The notes under the pieces: model-generated
The model's input: the letters and a program-made list of their open reading frames with translations, nothing else
Databases searched by the model: none
Told to the model about the DNA's origin: nothing
Made by a program: the position numbers and the translations under genes
In this document: positions 17,324 to 27,702 of the stretch, one piece after another
How positions within the stretch are numbered: position 1 is the first letter of the stretch
Layout: each line of letters begins with the position of its first letter
Source of the DNA: Variovorax paradoxus
Lineage (GTDB): Bacteria > Pseudomonadota > Gammaproteobacteria > Burkholderiales > Burkholderiaceae_C
NCBI RefSeq assembly: GCF_030815975.1
Contig: NZ_JAUSXL010000002.1
Span: 3,150,501-3,214,500, forward strand
Direction: 5' to 3'
Length of the DNA stretch: 64,000 nucleotides

Positions 17324-17724
17324 GGCATGTTCTTCATGTCGTGCACCGACATCGGCATCATGTTGGTGTTCATGTGGTACATGACCCAGAGCGAGCCGGC
17401 CAGCGTGATCACGACGAGCACGATCGTGAAGATCAGCGCCAGCATGTTCCATCCGCTCTCGGACTTGGCGTCCATGTGCAGGAAGTAGATCATGTGGACC
17501 ACGATCTGCACCGCGGCAAAGCCGAGGATGACGAGCGAGGTGGTGTGCGTGCTGGCGAGCACCTTGCCCATCACGAGCCAGAACGGAATCGCGGTCAGGA
17601 TCACGGCCAGCACGAAGCCGGTCATGTAGCCCTTGAAGGTGCTGTGGCTGACGGGGCCGTCGTCGTGATGGTCGTCGTGGGCGCCATGACCGTGCGCGGC
17701 GGTGTCGGTGTGGGCGTTGCTCAT
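17320..17724 (-). CDS. cyoD: Cytochrome bo3 quinol oxidase subunit IV
   Basis: 134 residues. A His/Asp-rich cytoplasmic N-terminus ([14 protein letters not shown]) is followed by three membrane helices ([60 protein letters not shown]), matching CyoD. Start 17724 overlaps the cyoC stop as ATGA. The subunit stabilises assembly of the oxidase. The His-rich leader is longer than in E. coli CyoD and could bind metal, which is only a guess. Confidence 0.93.
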   Translation of the reverse strand: MSNAHTDTAAHGHGAHDDHHDDGPVSHSTFKGYMTGFVLAVILTAIPFWLVMGKVLASTHTTSLVILGFAAVQIVVHMIYFLHMDAKSESGWNMLALIFTIVLVVITLAGSLWVMYHMNTNMMPMSVHDMKNMP

Positions 17725-18386
17725 GCCATCGATCCCATCAGGTAGACAAAAGTGAAGACGCCGATCCACACCACGTCCAGGAAGTGCCAGAACATCGACA
17801 GGCACATCAGGCGGCGGCGGTTGGCGGCGGTGAAGCCGTGCTTGGGCAGCTGGATCATCAGCACGATGAGCCAGACGATGCCGAAGGTCACGTGCAGGCC
17901 GTGAGTGCCCACCAGCGCGAAGAACGACGACAGGAAGGCGCTGCGCTGCGGACCCGCGCCTTCGTGGATCAGATGCGCGAACTCGTAGAGTTCGAGGCCG
18001 ATGAAGCCCGCGCCCAGCAGGCCGGTGACGACCAGCCAGGCCAGCGTGCCGCCCATGCGCTTCTTCTGCATCTCGAGCACGGCGAAGCCATAGGTGATCG
18101 ACGAGAACAGCAGCAGCGAGGTGTTGACCGCCACCAGCGGCAGGTCGAACAGGTCGGCGCCCGAAGGGCCGGCCGCGTAGCTGCGGCCCAGCACGCCATA
18201 CACCGCGAACAGGCAGGCGAAGACCAGGCAGTCGCTCATCAGGTAGAGCCAGAAGCCCAGCAGCGTGCCGTTTTCGGGATGGTGGTCGTTGCCGACGTGG
18301 AACAGTTCGAACACGGGCGGCTTGCCCGTCTGATCGCTGTGGGCGTGCACGCCCGCGGGGGTTTGGAGGGCGGTGGTATCAGACAT
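17721..18386 (-). CDS. cyoC: Cytochrome bo3 quinol oxidase subunit III
   Basis: 221 residues with five membrane helices, matching Cyo[60 protein letters not shown], the [20 protein letters not shown] segment, and the C-terminal [20 protein letters not shown]. The soluble N-terminus is about 40 residues. It overlaps cyoB by 8 nt and cyoD by 4 nt. Confidence 0.95.
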   Translation of the reverse strand: MSDTTALQTPAGVHAHSDQTGKPPVFELFHVGNDHHPENGTLLGFWLYLMSDCLVFACLFAVYGVLGRSYAAGPSGADLFDLPLVAVNTSLLLFSSITYGFAVLEMQKKRMGGTLAWLVVTGLLGAGFIGLELYEFAHLIHEGAGPQRSAFLSSFFALVGTHGLHVTFGIVWLIVLMIQLPKHGFTAANRRRLMCLSMFWHFLDVVWIGVFTFVYLMGSMA

Positions 18387-20391
18387 GGGCTGCTGCCAGG
18401 AGTCGCGTGCGGGCGTCTTCGGTGCGAACGACTTCTTCCGCGGGAATGTGATAGTCGCGCTTGTAGTTGAAGGTATGGATGATCACGGCCGCCAGCATGG
18501 AGACGAAGCCCACGCCCGCCACCAGCCACATGTGCCAGATCAGCGCGAAGCCGCAGATCGCAGCCAGTGCCGCGATGATGAAGCCGGCGGCGGTGTTCTT
18601 GGGCATGTGGATGGGCGTGAAGCCATCGAGCGGGCGCTCGTAGCCGCGCTTCTTCATGTCGGTCCAGGCGTCGTTGTCGTGGATGCGCGGCGTGAACGCG
18701 AAGTTGTAGGCCGGCGGCGGCGATGAGGTCGACCATTCGAGCGTGCGGCCGTTCCACGGGTCGCCGGTGGTGTCGCGCAGCGAATCGCGGCGGATGTAGC
18801 TCACCACCAGCTGGATCAGGAACGAGGCGATGCCCAGCGCGATCAGCACGGCCCCGAAGGCGGCGACCTGGAACCAGATCTGCAGTGACGTGTCCTGGAA
18901 GTGGCTCATGCGGCGCGTGACGCCCATCAGGCCCAGCACGTACAGCGGCATGAACGCGACCCAGAAGCCCACCAGCCAGAACCAGAACGAGCACTTGCCC
19001 CAGAACGGATCGAGCTTGTAGCCGAAGGCCTTCGGGAACCAGTAGGTGATGCCCGCCAGCATGCCGAACAGCACGCCGCCGATGATCACGTTGTGGAAGT
19101 GGGCGATCAGGAACAGGCTGTTGTGCAGCACGAAGTCGGCCGGAGGCACCGCGAGCAGCACGCCCGTCATGCCGCCGATCACGAAGGTGATCATGAAGCC
19201 GATGGTCCACATCATGGGCAGCTCGAAGCGGATGCGGCCCCGGTACATGGTGAAGAGCCAGTTGAAGATCTTCGCGCCCGTGGGGATCGAGATGATCATC
19301 GTCGTGATGCCGAAGAACGAATTCACGCTGGCGCCGGAGCCCATGGTGAAGAAGTGGTGCAGCCACACGAGGTACGACAGGATCGTGATCACCACCGTGG
19401 CGTACACCATCGAGGCGTAGCCGAAGAGGCGCTTGCCGCTGAAGGTGGAGACCACCTCGGAGAAGATGCCGAAGGCCGGCAGGATCAGGATGTACACCTC
19501 GGGATGGCCCCAGATCCAGATCAGGTTCACGTACATCATGGCGTTGCCGCCGAGGTCGTTCGTGAAGAAGTTGGTGCCGACGTAGCGGTCGAGCGACAGC
19601 AGCGCGAGCACGGCCGTGAGCACCGGGAAGGCGGCCACGATCAGCACGTTGGTGCACAGCGAGGTCCAGGTGAACACCGGCATCTTCATCATCGTCATGC
19701 CGGGCGCGCGCATCTTCACGATGGTGGCCAGCAGGTTGACGCCCGAGAGCAGGGTTCCGACCCCCGCGATCTGCAATGACCAGATGTAGTAGTCGACCCC
19801 CACGTCGGGGCTGAAGAGAATGCCCGACAGCGGCGGGTAGGCCAGCCAGCCGGTCTTGGCGAATTCGCCGACGAACAGCGACGCCATCACCAGCCCGGCG
19901 CCGAAGGTGGTCATCCAGAAGCTGAAGTTGTTCAGGAACGGAAAGGCCACGTCGCGCGCGCCGATCTGCAGCGGCACCACGAAGTTCATCAGGCCCGTGA
20001 CCAGCGGCATGGCCACGAAGAAGATCATGATCACGCCGTGGGCGGTGAAGATCTGGTCGTAGTGGTGCGGCGGCAGGTAGCCCATGTTGTCGCCGAAGGC
20101 GACGGCCTGCTGGGCACGCATCATGATGGCGTCGGCAAAGCCGCGCAGCAGCATCACCAGGCCCAGCATGATGTACATGATGCCGATCTTCTTGTGGTCG
20201 ATGCTGGTGATCCAGTCGCGCCACAGCATGCCCCACAACCTGAAGTAGGTGAGCGCGCCCAGGACGGCAACGCCGCCCAGCACCACCGCCGCAAAGGTTG
20301 CGAGCAGGATCGGCTCGTGGAGCGGAATCGCCTCCCAGGTGAGGCGGCCGAAGACGAGCTTCGTCAGGTCAAGGTTCTCGGGCATCGTCAT
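18379..20391 (-). CDS. cyoB: Cytochrome bo3 quinol oxidase subunit I
   Basis: 670 residues. Catalytic subunit that reduces oxygen to water and pumps protons. The heme-copper core is intact: [17 protein letters not shown] with the His-Tyr crosslink pair, LHHFFTMG (two Cu ligands), [11 protein letters not shown] (heme ligands), and the N-terminal [12 protein letters not shown]. Start 20391 overlaps the cyoA stop as ATGA; a second ATG 6 nt later (20385) is possible. Length matches E. coli CyoB (663). Confidence 0.96.
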   Translation of the reverse strand: MTMPENLDLTKLVFGRLTWEAIPLHEPILLATFAAVVLGGVAVLGALTYFRLWGMLWRDWITSIDHKKIGIMYIMLGLVMLLRGFADAIMMRAQQAVAFGDNMGYLPPHHYDQIFTAHGVIMIFFVAMPLVTGLMNFVVPLQIGARDVAFPFLNNFSFWMTTFGAGLVMASLFVGEFAKTGWLAYPPLSGILFSPDVGVDYYIWSLQIAGVGTLLSGVNLLATIVKMRAPGMTMMKMPVFTWTSLCTNVLIVAAFPVLTAVLALLSLDRYVGTNFFTNDLGGNAMMYVNLIWIWGHPEVYILILPAFGIFSEVVSTFSGKRLFGYASMVYATVVITILSYLVWLHHFFTMGSGASVNSFFGITTMIISIPTGAKIFNWLFTMYRGRIRFELPMMWTIGFMITFVIGGMTGVLLAVPPADFVLHNSLFLIAHFHNVIIGGVLFGMLAGITYWFPKAFGYKLDPFWGKCSFWFWLVGFWVAFMPLYVLGLMGVTRRMSHFQDTSLQIWFQVAAFGAVLIALGIASFLIQLVVSYIRRDSLRDTTGDPWNGRTLEWSTSSPPPAYNFAFTPRIHDNDAWTDMKKRGYERPLDGFTPIHMPKNTAAGFIIAALAAICGFALIWHMWLVAGVGFVSMLAAVIIHTFNYKRDYHIPAEEVVRTEDARTRLLAAAHV

Positions 20392-21419
20392 TCTTCGGTG
20401 GTGCACATCGCCGTGACGTACTTGCGGGCCGGCGAATTGATGTTGATGTTGTCGGGCTGCCAGGCTGGCTTGGTGGCGACGTTGAAGGCGCCGGGCTTGC
20501 CCAGGCCGCCCTCGGCGTCAATGGCCATCATTTGCTTCATGCACATCTTGTTGCGGTCGACGCAACGGTTGAGGATGGCGTCGTACAGGTCGGGGGCCAC
20601 GGCGGCGTAGTGGCGCACCGGGTCGCGCTCGCTCGGCGCTTCGAGCTTCAGGTAGGTTTCGCGGGTGAGCTCGCCGTTCTGGCCGGCCTTGGCCTTTTTC
20701 ACCCACTCTTCGAAGCCGTCACCGCTCAGGCCATGGAACTTGAAGCGCATGCCCGAGAAGCCCGCGCCGCTGTAGTTGGCCGAGAAGCCCTCGAACTCGC
20801 CCGGCTTGTTGATGACCGCGTGCAGCTTGGTTTCCATGCCCGGCATGGCGTAGATCTGGCCGGCCAGCGCGGGAATGAAGAAGGAGTTCATCACCGAGGT
20901 GGCCGTGATCTTGAAAGTGATCGGCCGGTCGACCGGCGCGGCCATTTCGTTCACCGTGGCAATGCCCTGCTCGGGGTAGATGAAGAGCCATTTCCAGTCG
21001 AGCGCCACCACTTCAACCACCAGCGGCTTGGCCTCGGCCGGGATCGCGCGCTCGGCGTCGAGCCGGCTCAGCGGGCGGTACGGATCGAGCGTGTGGGTGC
21101 TGATCCAGGTGATGGCGCCGAGCGCGATGATGATCAAGAGCGGCGCGGCCCAGATCGCGAGTTCGAGCTGGGTGGAGTGGTCCCAGTCGGGGCTGTAGTC
21201 GGCCTCCTTGTTCGACTGGCGATAGCGCCACGCGAAGAAGACGGTCAGCGCGATCACCGGAATGATGATGATCAGCATCAGCACGGTGGAGACGACGATG
21301 AGGCGTCCCTGCTGATTGGCGATGTCGCCGGAAGGGTTCATGAGCACCGTGTTGCAGCCTGCCAGCAAGGCAAGCGGAAGCAACAGGGGCCATCGGCGAA
21401 GAGATTTGAGGGTGGGCAT
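20388..21419 (-). CDS. cyoA: Cytochrome bo3 quinol oxidase subunit II (lipoprotein)
   Basis: 343 residues. A lipoprotein signal ([13 protein letters not shown], lipobox LAGC) is followed by two membrane helices ([20 protein letters not shown], and [20 protein letters not shown]) and a cupredoxin domain without the CuA ligands, as expected for a quinol oxidase. The segment [19 protein letters not shown] is characteristic of CyoA. First gene of the operon. Start 21419 is chosen because the signal peptide begins there. Confidence 0.95.
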   Translation of the reverse strand: MPTLKSLRRWPLLLPLALLAGCNTVLMNPSGDIANQQGRLIVVSTVLMLIIIIPVIALTVFFAWRYRQSNKEADYSPDWDHSTQLELAIWAAPLLIIIALGAITWISTHTLDPYRPLSRLDAERAIPAEAKPLVVEVVALDWKWLFIYPEQGIATVNEMAAPVDRPITFKITATSVMNSFFIPALAGQIYAMPGMETKLHAVINKPGEFEGFSANYSGAGFSGMRFKFHGLSGDGFEEWVKKAKAGQNGELTRETYLKLEAPSERDPVRHYAAVAPDLYDAILNRCVDRNKMCMKQMMAIDAEGGLGKPGAFNVATKPAWQPDNININSPARKYVTAMCTTEE

Positions 21420-21561
21420 GCCGAAAGAAAGAAGTGCGTGGGCTGCGCAAAGACTCCACAATCTACGACCAAAGGCCTCCGCCGCCTATTGGACGTTTTG
21501 TCCTATGGCGGGAATCCTCATTCGGTGAGACGCTTGGAACCTCTGTTCAATGGTCTACCTT

Positions 21562-21578
21562 TGTCACTGTCGGTGACA
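21562..21578. promoter_or_regulatory. Operator-like inverted repeat between cyoA and MFS gene
   Basis: TGTCAC and GTGACA are exact complements separated by 5 nt. The site lies 19 nt before the MFS start at 21597 and 143 nt before cyoA. The same 178-nt divergent gap holds a second smaller palindrome (GGACGTTTTGTCC, around 21494-21506). Confidence 0.4.
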
Positions 21579-21596
21579 CCCGAATTAAAAAACGCA

Positions 21597-22937
21597 ATGA
21601 CGACGACGTCCAGCATCAGTCCGCAAGGCGCACAGCCTGTGCCGAACACGTCCGGAAGCGACGCCCGGCAGGGCGACGAGCATTCACACATCGCACCGGG
21701 CGAGATCGCCGTTGGCGTGATCATTGGCCGGGCGTCGGAATATTTCGACTTCTTCGTCTACGGCATTGCCTCGGTGCTGGTGTTTCCGGCGGTGTTCTTT
21801 CCATTCGAGGCGCGCCTCGAAGGAACCCTCTACGCCTTCGTGGTTTTTTCGTTCGCGTTCATTGCGCGGCCGTTCGGAACTGTCATTTCAATGGCCATCC
21901 AGCGACGGTTCGGGCGAGAAGCCAAGCTCACGATTGCGCTGTTCGTGCTGGGAACCTCCACCGCGGGCATTGCCTTCCTGCCGGGCTACGCGAGCATCGG
22001 ATTCACATCGATCGTGCTGCTGTCGGTGTTCCGCTTTGCCCAGGGCCTGGCGCTCGGCGGCTCGTGGGACGGCCTGCCGTCGCTGCTGGCGCTCAATGCG
22101 CCGCAGAACCGCCGCGGCTGGTACGCCATGCTGGGCCAGCTGGGCGCGCCGCTCGGCTTCTTCGTGGCGAGTGCGCTGTTCGCCTACCTTTACGCCAACC
22201 TGCCGATCAAGGACTTCCTCGACTGGGGCTGGCGCTACACCTTCTACGTGGCCTTCGCGATCAATGTGGTGGCGCTGTTCGCGCGGCTGCGGCTGGTGGC
22301 GACCGAAGAGTATTCCCGCCTGCTCGAAGAGCGCGAGCTGCAGCCCACCAGCGTGGTCGAGCTGACCCGCTCGCAGGGCGCCAACCTGCTGATCGGCGCG
22401 TTCGCCGCGCTGGCCAGCTATGCGCTGTTCCACCTGATCACGGTGTTCCCGCTGTCGTGGATCACGCTGTACTCCGACCAATCGATCACCGAGTTCCTGG
22501 TGGTGCAGATGATCGGCGCGGTGCTTTGCGCCGGCGGCATCGTGGCCTCGGGCCTGATTGCCGACCGGGTGGGTCGCCGCTTCACGCTGGGCGGCCTGGC
22601 CGCGATGATCGCGGTGTTCAGCGGCTTCGCGCCCACGCTGCTCGACGGCGGCCGCGTCGGGCAGGACATCTTCATTCTGCTGGGCTTCGTGCTGCTGGGC
22701 CTGTCATACGGCCAGGCGGCCGGCGCGGTGACCTCGAACTTCGAACCCAAGTACCGCTACACCGGCGCCGCGCTCACGGCCGACCTGGCGTGGCTCATCG
22801 GCGCCGCCTTCGCACCGCTGGTGGCGCTGGGGCTGTCGGCGAATTTCGGGCTGGCCTATGTGAGCGTCTATCTGCTGTCCGGTGCGGTCGGCACGCTGGC
22901 GGCGCTGGGGCTCAACCGGGCGCTGGTGCGCGACTGA
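21597..22937 (+). CDS. MFS transporter, metabolite:H+ symporter (MHS) type
   Basis: 446 residues with 12 hydrophobic segments. The start region GRASEYFDFFVYGIASVLVF and the loop RPFGTVISMAIQRRFGREAK resemble the MHS branch (ProP, ShiA, KgtP), proton symporters for organic acids or compatible solutes. LADRVGRR-like sequence recurs in the second half (LIADRVGRRFTLGG). The ATG at 21597 follows an AT-rich stretch (ATTAAAAAACGCA). The substrate cannot be told from sequence. It is divergent from the cyo operon and seems unrelated in function. Confidence 0.85.
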   Translation: MTTTSSISPQGAQPVPNTSGSDARQGDEHSHIAPGEIAVGVIIGRASEYFDFFVYGIASVLVFPAVFFPFEARLEGTLYAFVVFSFAFIARPFGTVISMAIQRRFGREAKLTIALFVLGTSTAGIAFLPGYASIGFTSIVLLSVFRFAQGLALGGSWDGLPSLLALNAPQNRRGWYAMLGQLGAPLGFFVASALFAYLYANLPIKDFLDWGWRYTFYVAFAINVVALFARLRLVATEEYSRLLEERELQPTSVVELTRSQGANLLIGAFAALASYALFHLITVFPLSWITLYSDQSITEFLVVQMIGAVLCAGGIVASGLIADRVGRRFTLGGLAAMIAVFSGFAPTLLDGGRVGQDIFILLGFVLLGLSYGQAAGAVTSNFEPKYRYTGAALTADLAWLIGAAFAPLVALGLSANFGLAYVSVYLLSGAVGTLAALGLNRALVRD

Positions 22938-22943
22938 AGGGTC

Positions 22944-23594
22944 TCAGCCTTCTCCGCGGAGGCGTTCCGCCTTTTGCGCCAGCTCGACCGCCTCGATGAC
23001 CTGGTGAATCGACAGCGGGCCGGGCAACTCGATCTCGGCCGAAATAACGCTTTCCAGTGCCTCCTGCCCCGCACGTCCGGCCAGCCAGGCAAAGGCCGAC
23101 GTGATCGAGCCGCCGCCGAACCTGGCGCTCAGCGCCTTCGATGCTGCCCGGCTGACCTCCGCAAACGACGCATGGTCCGCTGCGCTCGACGCCGCACGGA
23201 CAACAACACAAAACGCTGCGAGCTTTTCGGCCTCGGTGCGCAAGCGGCGGGTCTTGCCTTCGCTTTGTGCTGCGTGCCCGTGAAGCGCCGGTTCGAGAGC
23301 GTCGGTGAACACTTGAATCTCGCGCCCTTCCACCCAGGTGGAGTCTGCGCGCGACAGAAGCCCGACCGGCCGGCCGCGGGCCTCGGACGCCCGCTCGGCG
23401 GCTGCCTGGGCCACCGGTGCCTGCGCGGGATGCCAGACAAGAAGGGGCGAACGGGCGGTGCCGCGCACCGCCCATCGGCCGGCGGAATTCAGGCAGCGCA
23501 CATCGCGGGCATGCGATCCGCCGTGCGGCTCCGATGCCGATGTCGTCGGCTGATGGTCCGCGAGGGACAGGAGCAGGTAGTGTTCGAGTGGCAT
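22944..23594 (-). CDS. Hypothetical protein, Ala-rich, no recognised domain
   Basis: 216 residues, soluble, no signal peptide or membrane segment. The N-terminus is MPLEHYLLLSLADHQPTTSA; the middle has a possible enzyme-like stretch (WAVRGTARSPLLVWHP) and the C-terminal half is helical (EAEKLAAFCVVVRAASSAAD, then GQEALESVISAEIEL). The frame keeps high third-position G+C and ends 6 nt from the convergent MFS stop, which supports a real gene. I recognise no family. Confidence 0.6.
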   Translation of the reverse strand: MPLEHYLLLSLADHQPTTSASEPHGGSHARDVRCLNSAGRWAVRGTARSPLLVWHPAQAPVAQAAAERASEARGRPVGLLSRADSTWVEGREIQVFTDALEPALHGHAAQSEGKTRRLRTEAEKLAAFCVVVRAASSAADHASFAEVSRAASKALSARFGGGSITSAFAWLAGRAGQEALESVISAEIELPGPLSIHQVIEAVELAQKAERLRGEG

Positions 23595-23668
23595 CAGTGC
23601 GTCAGATTTCGGGAGCCATCGATTGTCACCGCAGGGCCGCTTCGATCACGCTGGCTTAGGATTGCCTC

Positions 23669-24343
23669 ATGTTCGCCGCCGCCATCTTCGACATGGACGG
23701 GCTGCTCATCGATTCGGAACGGCCCATCATGGCCGCCTGGATCGAAGCGGCCCGAACGCTCGACATCGAGCTTTCACAGAGCCACTACCTGCAGGTAGTG
23801 GGCCTGGCTACTGCAGAGTCCGAGGTGATTCTGGGCACGCTGCTCGGCGGGCCCGAGGCCTATCGGCACGCCATCGCGCACGTCCGCAAGCGGCTGCAGC
23901 TGCAGCGCGCGGACGGCCTTCCGCTGTTTCCCATCAAGCCCGGCGCGGCCGAATTCCTGGGCGCGCTGCGGCAGCGCGGAACGCGCTGTGCCGTGGCGTC
24001 GTCGTCGACCAGCGGGCAGATCCAGGCCTGCCTCGGCAGCCTCGACGTGCTCCATCATTTCGAGGCCTTTGCGGGCGGCGACGAGGTGGCGCGCGCCAAG
24101 CCCGATCCGGCGCTCTACCTGCTTGCGGCCTCGCGCCTCGGCGTCGATCCGGCGGAATGCGTGGCCTTCGAGGACAGCGAGAACGGCGCCAAGGCTGCGC
24201 TGGCGGCGGGCCTGCGGGTGGTGATCGTTCCCGATCTCAAGCACCCGCCCACCGCGATCGTCGAGCAGGCGCTGCATGTGCTCGATTCGCTGCACGATGC
24301 CATGGCGCATGTGCCGCGCTGGTTTCCCGTGCCGCTCGCGTAG
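23669..24343 (+). CDS. HAD-superfamily phosphatase (beta-phosphoglucomutase-like)
   Basis: 224 residues. HAD motif I is FDMDGLLIDSE (nucleophile and acid-base Asp), motif II the Ser/Thr in VASSSTSGQ, motif III the Lys in RAKPDPALYLL, motif IV AFEDSENGAKAA. A helical cap lies between motifs I and II as in subfamily IA. The closest E. coli relatives are YniC-like sugar-phosphate phosphatases. The substrate is not predictable from sequence. It converges on the oxygenase gene with 7 nt between stops. Confidence 0.88.
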   Translation: MFAAAIFDMDGLLIDSERPIMAAWIEAARTLDIELSQSHYLQVVGLATAESEVILGTLLGGPEAYRHAIAHVRKRLQLQRADGLPLFPIKPGAAEFLGALRQRGTRCAVASSSTSGQIQACLGSLDVLHHFEAFAGGDEVARAKPDPALYLLAASRLGVDPAECVAFEDSENGAKAALAAGLRVVIVPDLKHPPTAIVEQALHVLDSLHDAMAHVPRWFPVPLA

Positions 24344-24350
24344 TTCGGGT

Positions 24351-25355
24351 TCAGAGCACTTCGTCGCGCAGCTGCGGAAACACCTTCGACACCTTGGCGA
24401 GCAGGTAGTCGCCGTAGCGGCCGTTGAAGGCGTGCACGTTGGCGCGGTCCCAGCGCTCGGCGCTGTCGTCGCGCGCCTGGGCACCCGCCAGGCCCTCGAT
24501 GGGCTGCACGCGCGCTTCGAAGTCCGGATCGAAGAATAGCGGGAACGAGAGCCGGTCGCGCCCCGAGGTGTTGCGCTTCACGCGGTGCGGTGTCGACTTG
24601 TAGAGCCCCCCGGTCATGCGGTCGAGCATGTCGCCGATGTTGCAGACGAAGGAGCCCGGAATCGGCGGCGCGTCGATCCAGCCACCGGGCGTGTGCACGG
24701 CGAGGCCGCCCACGTCGTCCTGGTGCAGGATGGTGAGCAGGCCGTAGTCGGTGTGCTCGCCCACGCCCCATTGCACGTCGAGCCCTTCGGGCACGGGCTG
24801 CGAGGGGTAGTTGAAGAGCCGGAACAGGATCAGCGGGTCGGCCGTGTAGCGCTCGGCAAAATACGCCGCCGGCAGGCCGAGGCTCAGCGCAATGCCTTCC
24901 ATCAACCGGTGGCCCAGCTGCGTGACGGCGGCCATGTAGTCGAGGATGGTTTCGCGAAAACCCGGCAGGTCGGGAAACAGGTTCGGACCGTGCACCGGCG
25001 TCTTCGCCTGCACCCGCGGATGCGACGCGGGCAGCTCGGTGCCAAGGTAAAGGCCTTCCTTCCAGTCGGGCCGGCCCGAGGTGAGTTCGCCGCCGAGCGG
25101 AAAGTAGCCGCGCCAGGCGCGCCCGCCCAGGGCCATGCGCCATTGCATCTTTGTCTCTGTGGGCAGTTCGAAGAATCGACGGCTCAGATCTTCGAGCCGC
25201 TGCACCAGCGCCGCGTCGACGCCGTGACTGGTGACATAGAAGAAGCCGTGCGCGCGGCAGGCGGCGCCGATCTGCGCGGCCACATCGTCGCGCCCGGGCG
25301 CGCCGGCCACGAGCGCCGCGACGTCGATCACGGGAAGCTTCTGCGTGTCGGTCAT
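24351..25355 (-). CDS. 2-oxoglutarate/Fe(II)-dependent oxygenase, isopenicillin N synthase family
   Basis: 334 residues. The N-terminal DIOX_N region is [13 protein letters not shown], then [12 protein letters not shown]. The iron site is the His-Asp pair in [15 protein letters not shown] with the distal His in [11 protein letters not shown], and the 2-oxoglutarate-binding Arg-x-Ser is RLS in [11 protein letters not shown]. Start 25355 (MTDTQKLPV) fits the family; ATG 25370 lies one base past the ABC stop and is an alternative. It directly follows the amino-acid ABC transporter genes, suggesting an amino-acid-derived or related substrate. This is inference. Confidence 0.87.
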   Translation of the reverse strand: MTDTQKLPVIDVAALVAGAPGRDDVAAQIGAACRAHGFFYVTSHGVDAALVQRLEDLSRRFFELPTETKMQWRMALGGRAWRGYFPLGGELTSGRPDWKEGLYLGTELPASHPRVQAKTPVHGPNLFPDLPGFRETILDYMAAVTQLGHRLMEGIALSLGLPAAYFAERYTADPLILFRLFNYPSQPVPEGLDVQWGVGEHTDYGLLTILHQDDVGGLAVHTPGGWIDAPPIPGSFVCNIGDMLDRMTGGLYKSTPHRVKRNTSGRDRLSFPLFFDPDFEARVQPIEGLAGAQARDDSAERWDRANVHAFNGRYGDYLLAKVSKVFPQLRDEVL

Positions 25356-25371
25356 GGTCGTGAGGAGCATG

Positions 25372-26115
25372 TCACACGTCGCGCGCGAACGGCGAGCGGA
25401 TGTCCGAAAGAAACTGCTGCGCACGCGGATGCCGCGGCCGGTTGAAGAAGTCGTCGGGCGTCGCGCGTTCGAGCACCTTGCCCTCGTCCATGAAGAGCAC
25501 GCGGTCGGCCACCTCGCGCGCAAAGCCCATCTCGTGCGTCACGCAGACCATGGTCATGCCGTCGCGCGTCAGGTCGCGCATCACCAGCAGCACCTCGCCC
25601 ACCATCTCGGGATCGAGCGCGCTGGTGGGCTCGTCGAACAGCATCAGCGGCGGCTGCATGGCGAGTGCGCGCGCGATCGCTACGCGCTGCTGCTGGCCGC
25701 CCGACAGTTCGCTCGGCCACGCATTCGCCTTGCTGGCCAAGCCCACGCGCTGCAGCAAGGCCATCGCGCGCTCGTCGGCCTCCTTGCGCGAGAGGCCGCG
25801 CAGCTGCATTGGCGCCATCGTGCAGTTCTGCAGCACCGTGAGGTGCGGGAACAGGTTGAACTGCTGGAACACGAAGCCGATGCGCGAGCGGAACGCGTTC
25901 ACGTCGGTGCCCGGCGCATGGATGTCCTTGCCTTCGATGAGGATGCGGCCCGACTGGATCGGCTCCAGCCGGTTCAGGGTGCGGATCAGCGTCGACTTGC
26001 CCGAGCCCGAAGGGCCGCACACCACGACCACTTCGCCCTTGCGGATGGTCTCGTCGATGTCGACCAATGCCTGGTAGCTGCCGTACCACTTGTTGACGTT
26101 CTGCAGTTCGATCAT
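25372..26115 (-). CDS. Polar amino-acid ABC transporter ATP-binding protein
   Basis: 247 residues of the GlnQ/GltL type. Walker [13 protein letters not shown]-loop [15 protein letters not shown], signature [17 protein letters not shown], Walker [16 protein letters not shown]-loop [11 protein letters not shown] are all intact. It overlaps the upstream permease by 4 nt. It energises import through the two permeases encoded upstream. Confidence 0.94.
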   Translation of the reverse strand: MIELQNVNKWYGSYQALVDIDETIRKGEVVVVCGPSGSGKSTLIRTLNRLEPIQSGRILIEGKDIHAPGTDVNAFRSRIGFVFQQFNLFPHLTVLQNCTMAPMQLRGLSRKEADERAMALLQRVGLASKANAWPSELSGGQQQRVAIARALAMQPPLMLFDEPTSALDPEMVGEVLLVMRDLTRDGMTMVCVTHEMGFAREVADRVLFMDEGKVLERATPDDFFNRPRHPRAQQFLSDIRSPFARDV

Positions 26116-26834
26116 GCGGATACCTTAGGAGCCGAAGCGGAATTGGCCACAGAGATGCCGCGCCGCGCGAGCCGGCGTTCGAGCCAGTAGGCGAAGCGCG
26201 ACAGGCCGAAGCACAGGATGAAGTAGGTCAGGCCCAGGATCAGGTAGATCTGCGCGGGCTTGGTGAACACCTGCGTGTTGATCTGCGTCGCGATGAACGA
26301 CACCTCGGCCAGCCCGATGATGTAGCCGAGCGAGGTTTCCTTGATGGTCGAGACGAACTGGTTCACCAGCGAGGGCAGCATGCTGCGCAGCGCCTGCGGC
26401 AGCACCACGAGGCGCATCGCGCGGCCATAGTCCAGGCCCAGCGCGCGGGCGGTTTCCATCTGGCCGCGCGGCAGGCCCTGGATGCCGGCGCGCACGATCT
26501 CGGCCAGGTAGGCCGCATCGAACACCACGAGTGCGATCAGCATGGTGGTGAACTGGTCGGTCTTCACGCCCGTCACGCTCGGCAGGAAGAAATAGGCCCA
26601 GAAGATCACCATCAGCAAGGGGAGGCCGCGCACCACGAAGACGAAGCCTGTCACTGGCCAGCGCAGCCAGCGCCACGGGCTCACGCGCGCCAGGCCAAGC
26701 ACGATGCCCAGCGGCAATGCGAGCACCAGCCCGCAGGAGGCGAGCAGCAGCGTCAGCACGAGACCGCCCAGCGGCCCGTTCGGGTACTGCCCGATGAGGA
26801 AGTAGACCCAGTAGTCGTTGATGATTTCCAGCAT
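26112..26834 (-). CDS. Polar amino-acid ABC transporter permease (HisM/GltK type)
   Basis: 240 residues with about five membrane helices. The HEQRALG-type coupling loop reads [20 protein letters not shown], followed by [18 protein letters not shown]. Starts at [20 protein letters not shown], 13 nt after the previous permease. The two permeases likely form a heterodimer. Confidence 0.92.
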   Translation of the reverse strand: MLEIINDYWVYFLIGQYPNGPLGGLVLTLLLASCGLVLALPLGIVLGLARVSPWRWLRWPVTGFVFVVRGLPLLMVIFWAYFFLPSVTGVKTDQFTTMLIALVVFDAAYLAEIVRAGIQGLPRGQMETARALGLDYGRAMRLVVLPQALRSMLPSLVNQFVSTIKETSLGYIIGLAEVSFIATQINTQVFTKPAQIYLILGLTYFILCFGLSRFAYWLERRLARRGISVANSASAPKVSA

Positions 26835-26847
26835 CTGGTCGACGGCT

Positions 26848-27543
26848 CTAGATGGTTCTTACCGGAAAGCGGTGGTGATACCAGGTGGCCAGCCCCGTGA
26901 TCGCGAGCGACACCGACAGGTACGCCGCGCTCGCGAATGCGAACGACTCGAAGCTGCGGAAGGTGGCGCTCTCGACCTGCCCGGCCTGGTACATCAGCTC
27001 GGCCACGCCGATCACGGTGGCGATCGAGGTGTTCTTCCACAGGCTCAGCGTCTGCGAGATGAGCGGCGGCACCGTCACGCGCAGCGCCTGCGGCAGCACC
27101 ACGCGGCGCATCGTGCCCAGGAAGCCGAAGCCCAGCGCACGGCCGGCCTCGAACTGCACCGTCGGAATCGCGCGGATGCCGCTGCGAATGTCTTCCGCCA
27201 TGAACGCGGCCGTGTAGAGCGAAAGCGCAATGATGGCGCTGTAGGCCTCGATGTGCCCCGCATAGAGCCATTGCTTGATCCCTTCGGGCAGCAGCTCTGG
27301 CGCGCCGAAGTACCAGAACAGCATGTGCGCGAGCAACGGGATGTTGCGGATCGATTCCACGTAAGCAAAGCCCAGCCAGCGCAGCGGCGCGAGCGGCGAA
27401 AGACGCAGCAGCGCCACCACCAGCGCGATCGGCAGCGCCAGCACGAGCGAGGCCGCGAGCAGCTGCAGCGACAGCCACAGGCCCGCGACCAGCATGTCGT
27501 GGTACTTGCCGGTCAGCAGCAACGAGTAGTCGAACAGGGGCAT
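26848..27543 (-). CDS. Polar amino-acid ABC transporter permease (HisQ/GltJ type)
   Basis: 231 residues with about five membrane helices, starting MPLFDYSLLLTGKYHDMLV. The coupling loop is VQFEAGRALGFGFLGTMRRV followed by LPQALRVTVPPLISQTLSLW. Start 27543 is chosen over an in-frame ATG at 27561. The 159-nt gap to the binding-protein gene contains a repeat pair. Confidence 0.92.
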   Translation of the reverse strand: MPLFDYSLLLTGKYHDMLVAGLWLSLQLLAASLVLALPIALVVALLRLSPLAPLRWLGFAYVESIRNIPLLAHMLFWYFGAPELLPEGIKQWLYAGHIEAYSAIIALSLYTAAFMAEDIRSGIRAIPTVQFEAGRALGFGFLGTMRRVVLPQALRVTVPPLISQTLSLWKNTSIATVIGVAELMYQAGQVESATFRSFESFAFASAAYLSVSLAITGLATWYHHRFPVRTI

Positions 27544-27578
27544 GGGGGGCGACAGTATCACCGCCGCGGGGGGCTTGG

Positions 27579-27692
27579 CTCCCTCCCCTTCCGGGGGAGG
27601 GTTGGGATGGGGGCACGGCGGCGATCGATGCGTCGCAGCCTGTGCAAACGCCGCTTGCCCCCATCCCGGCCTTCCCCCAGCGGGGGAAGGAG
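27579..27692. repeat. Pair of inverted 37-nt GC-rich repeat units
   Basis: Units at 27579-27615 and 27656-27692 face each other with a 40-nt loop. Each unit is itself a hairpin (CCCTCCCC then GGGGGAGGG). The two arms differ at about seven positions. The same 37-nt unit occurs at 53425-53540 (paired) and 57291-57327 (single). It lies between the binding-protein gene and the first permease. Confidence 0.85.
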
Positions 27693-27702
27693 AAACGCCG
27701 GA

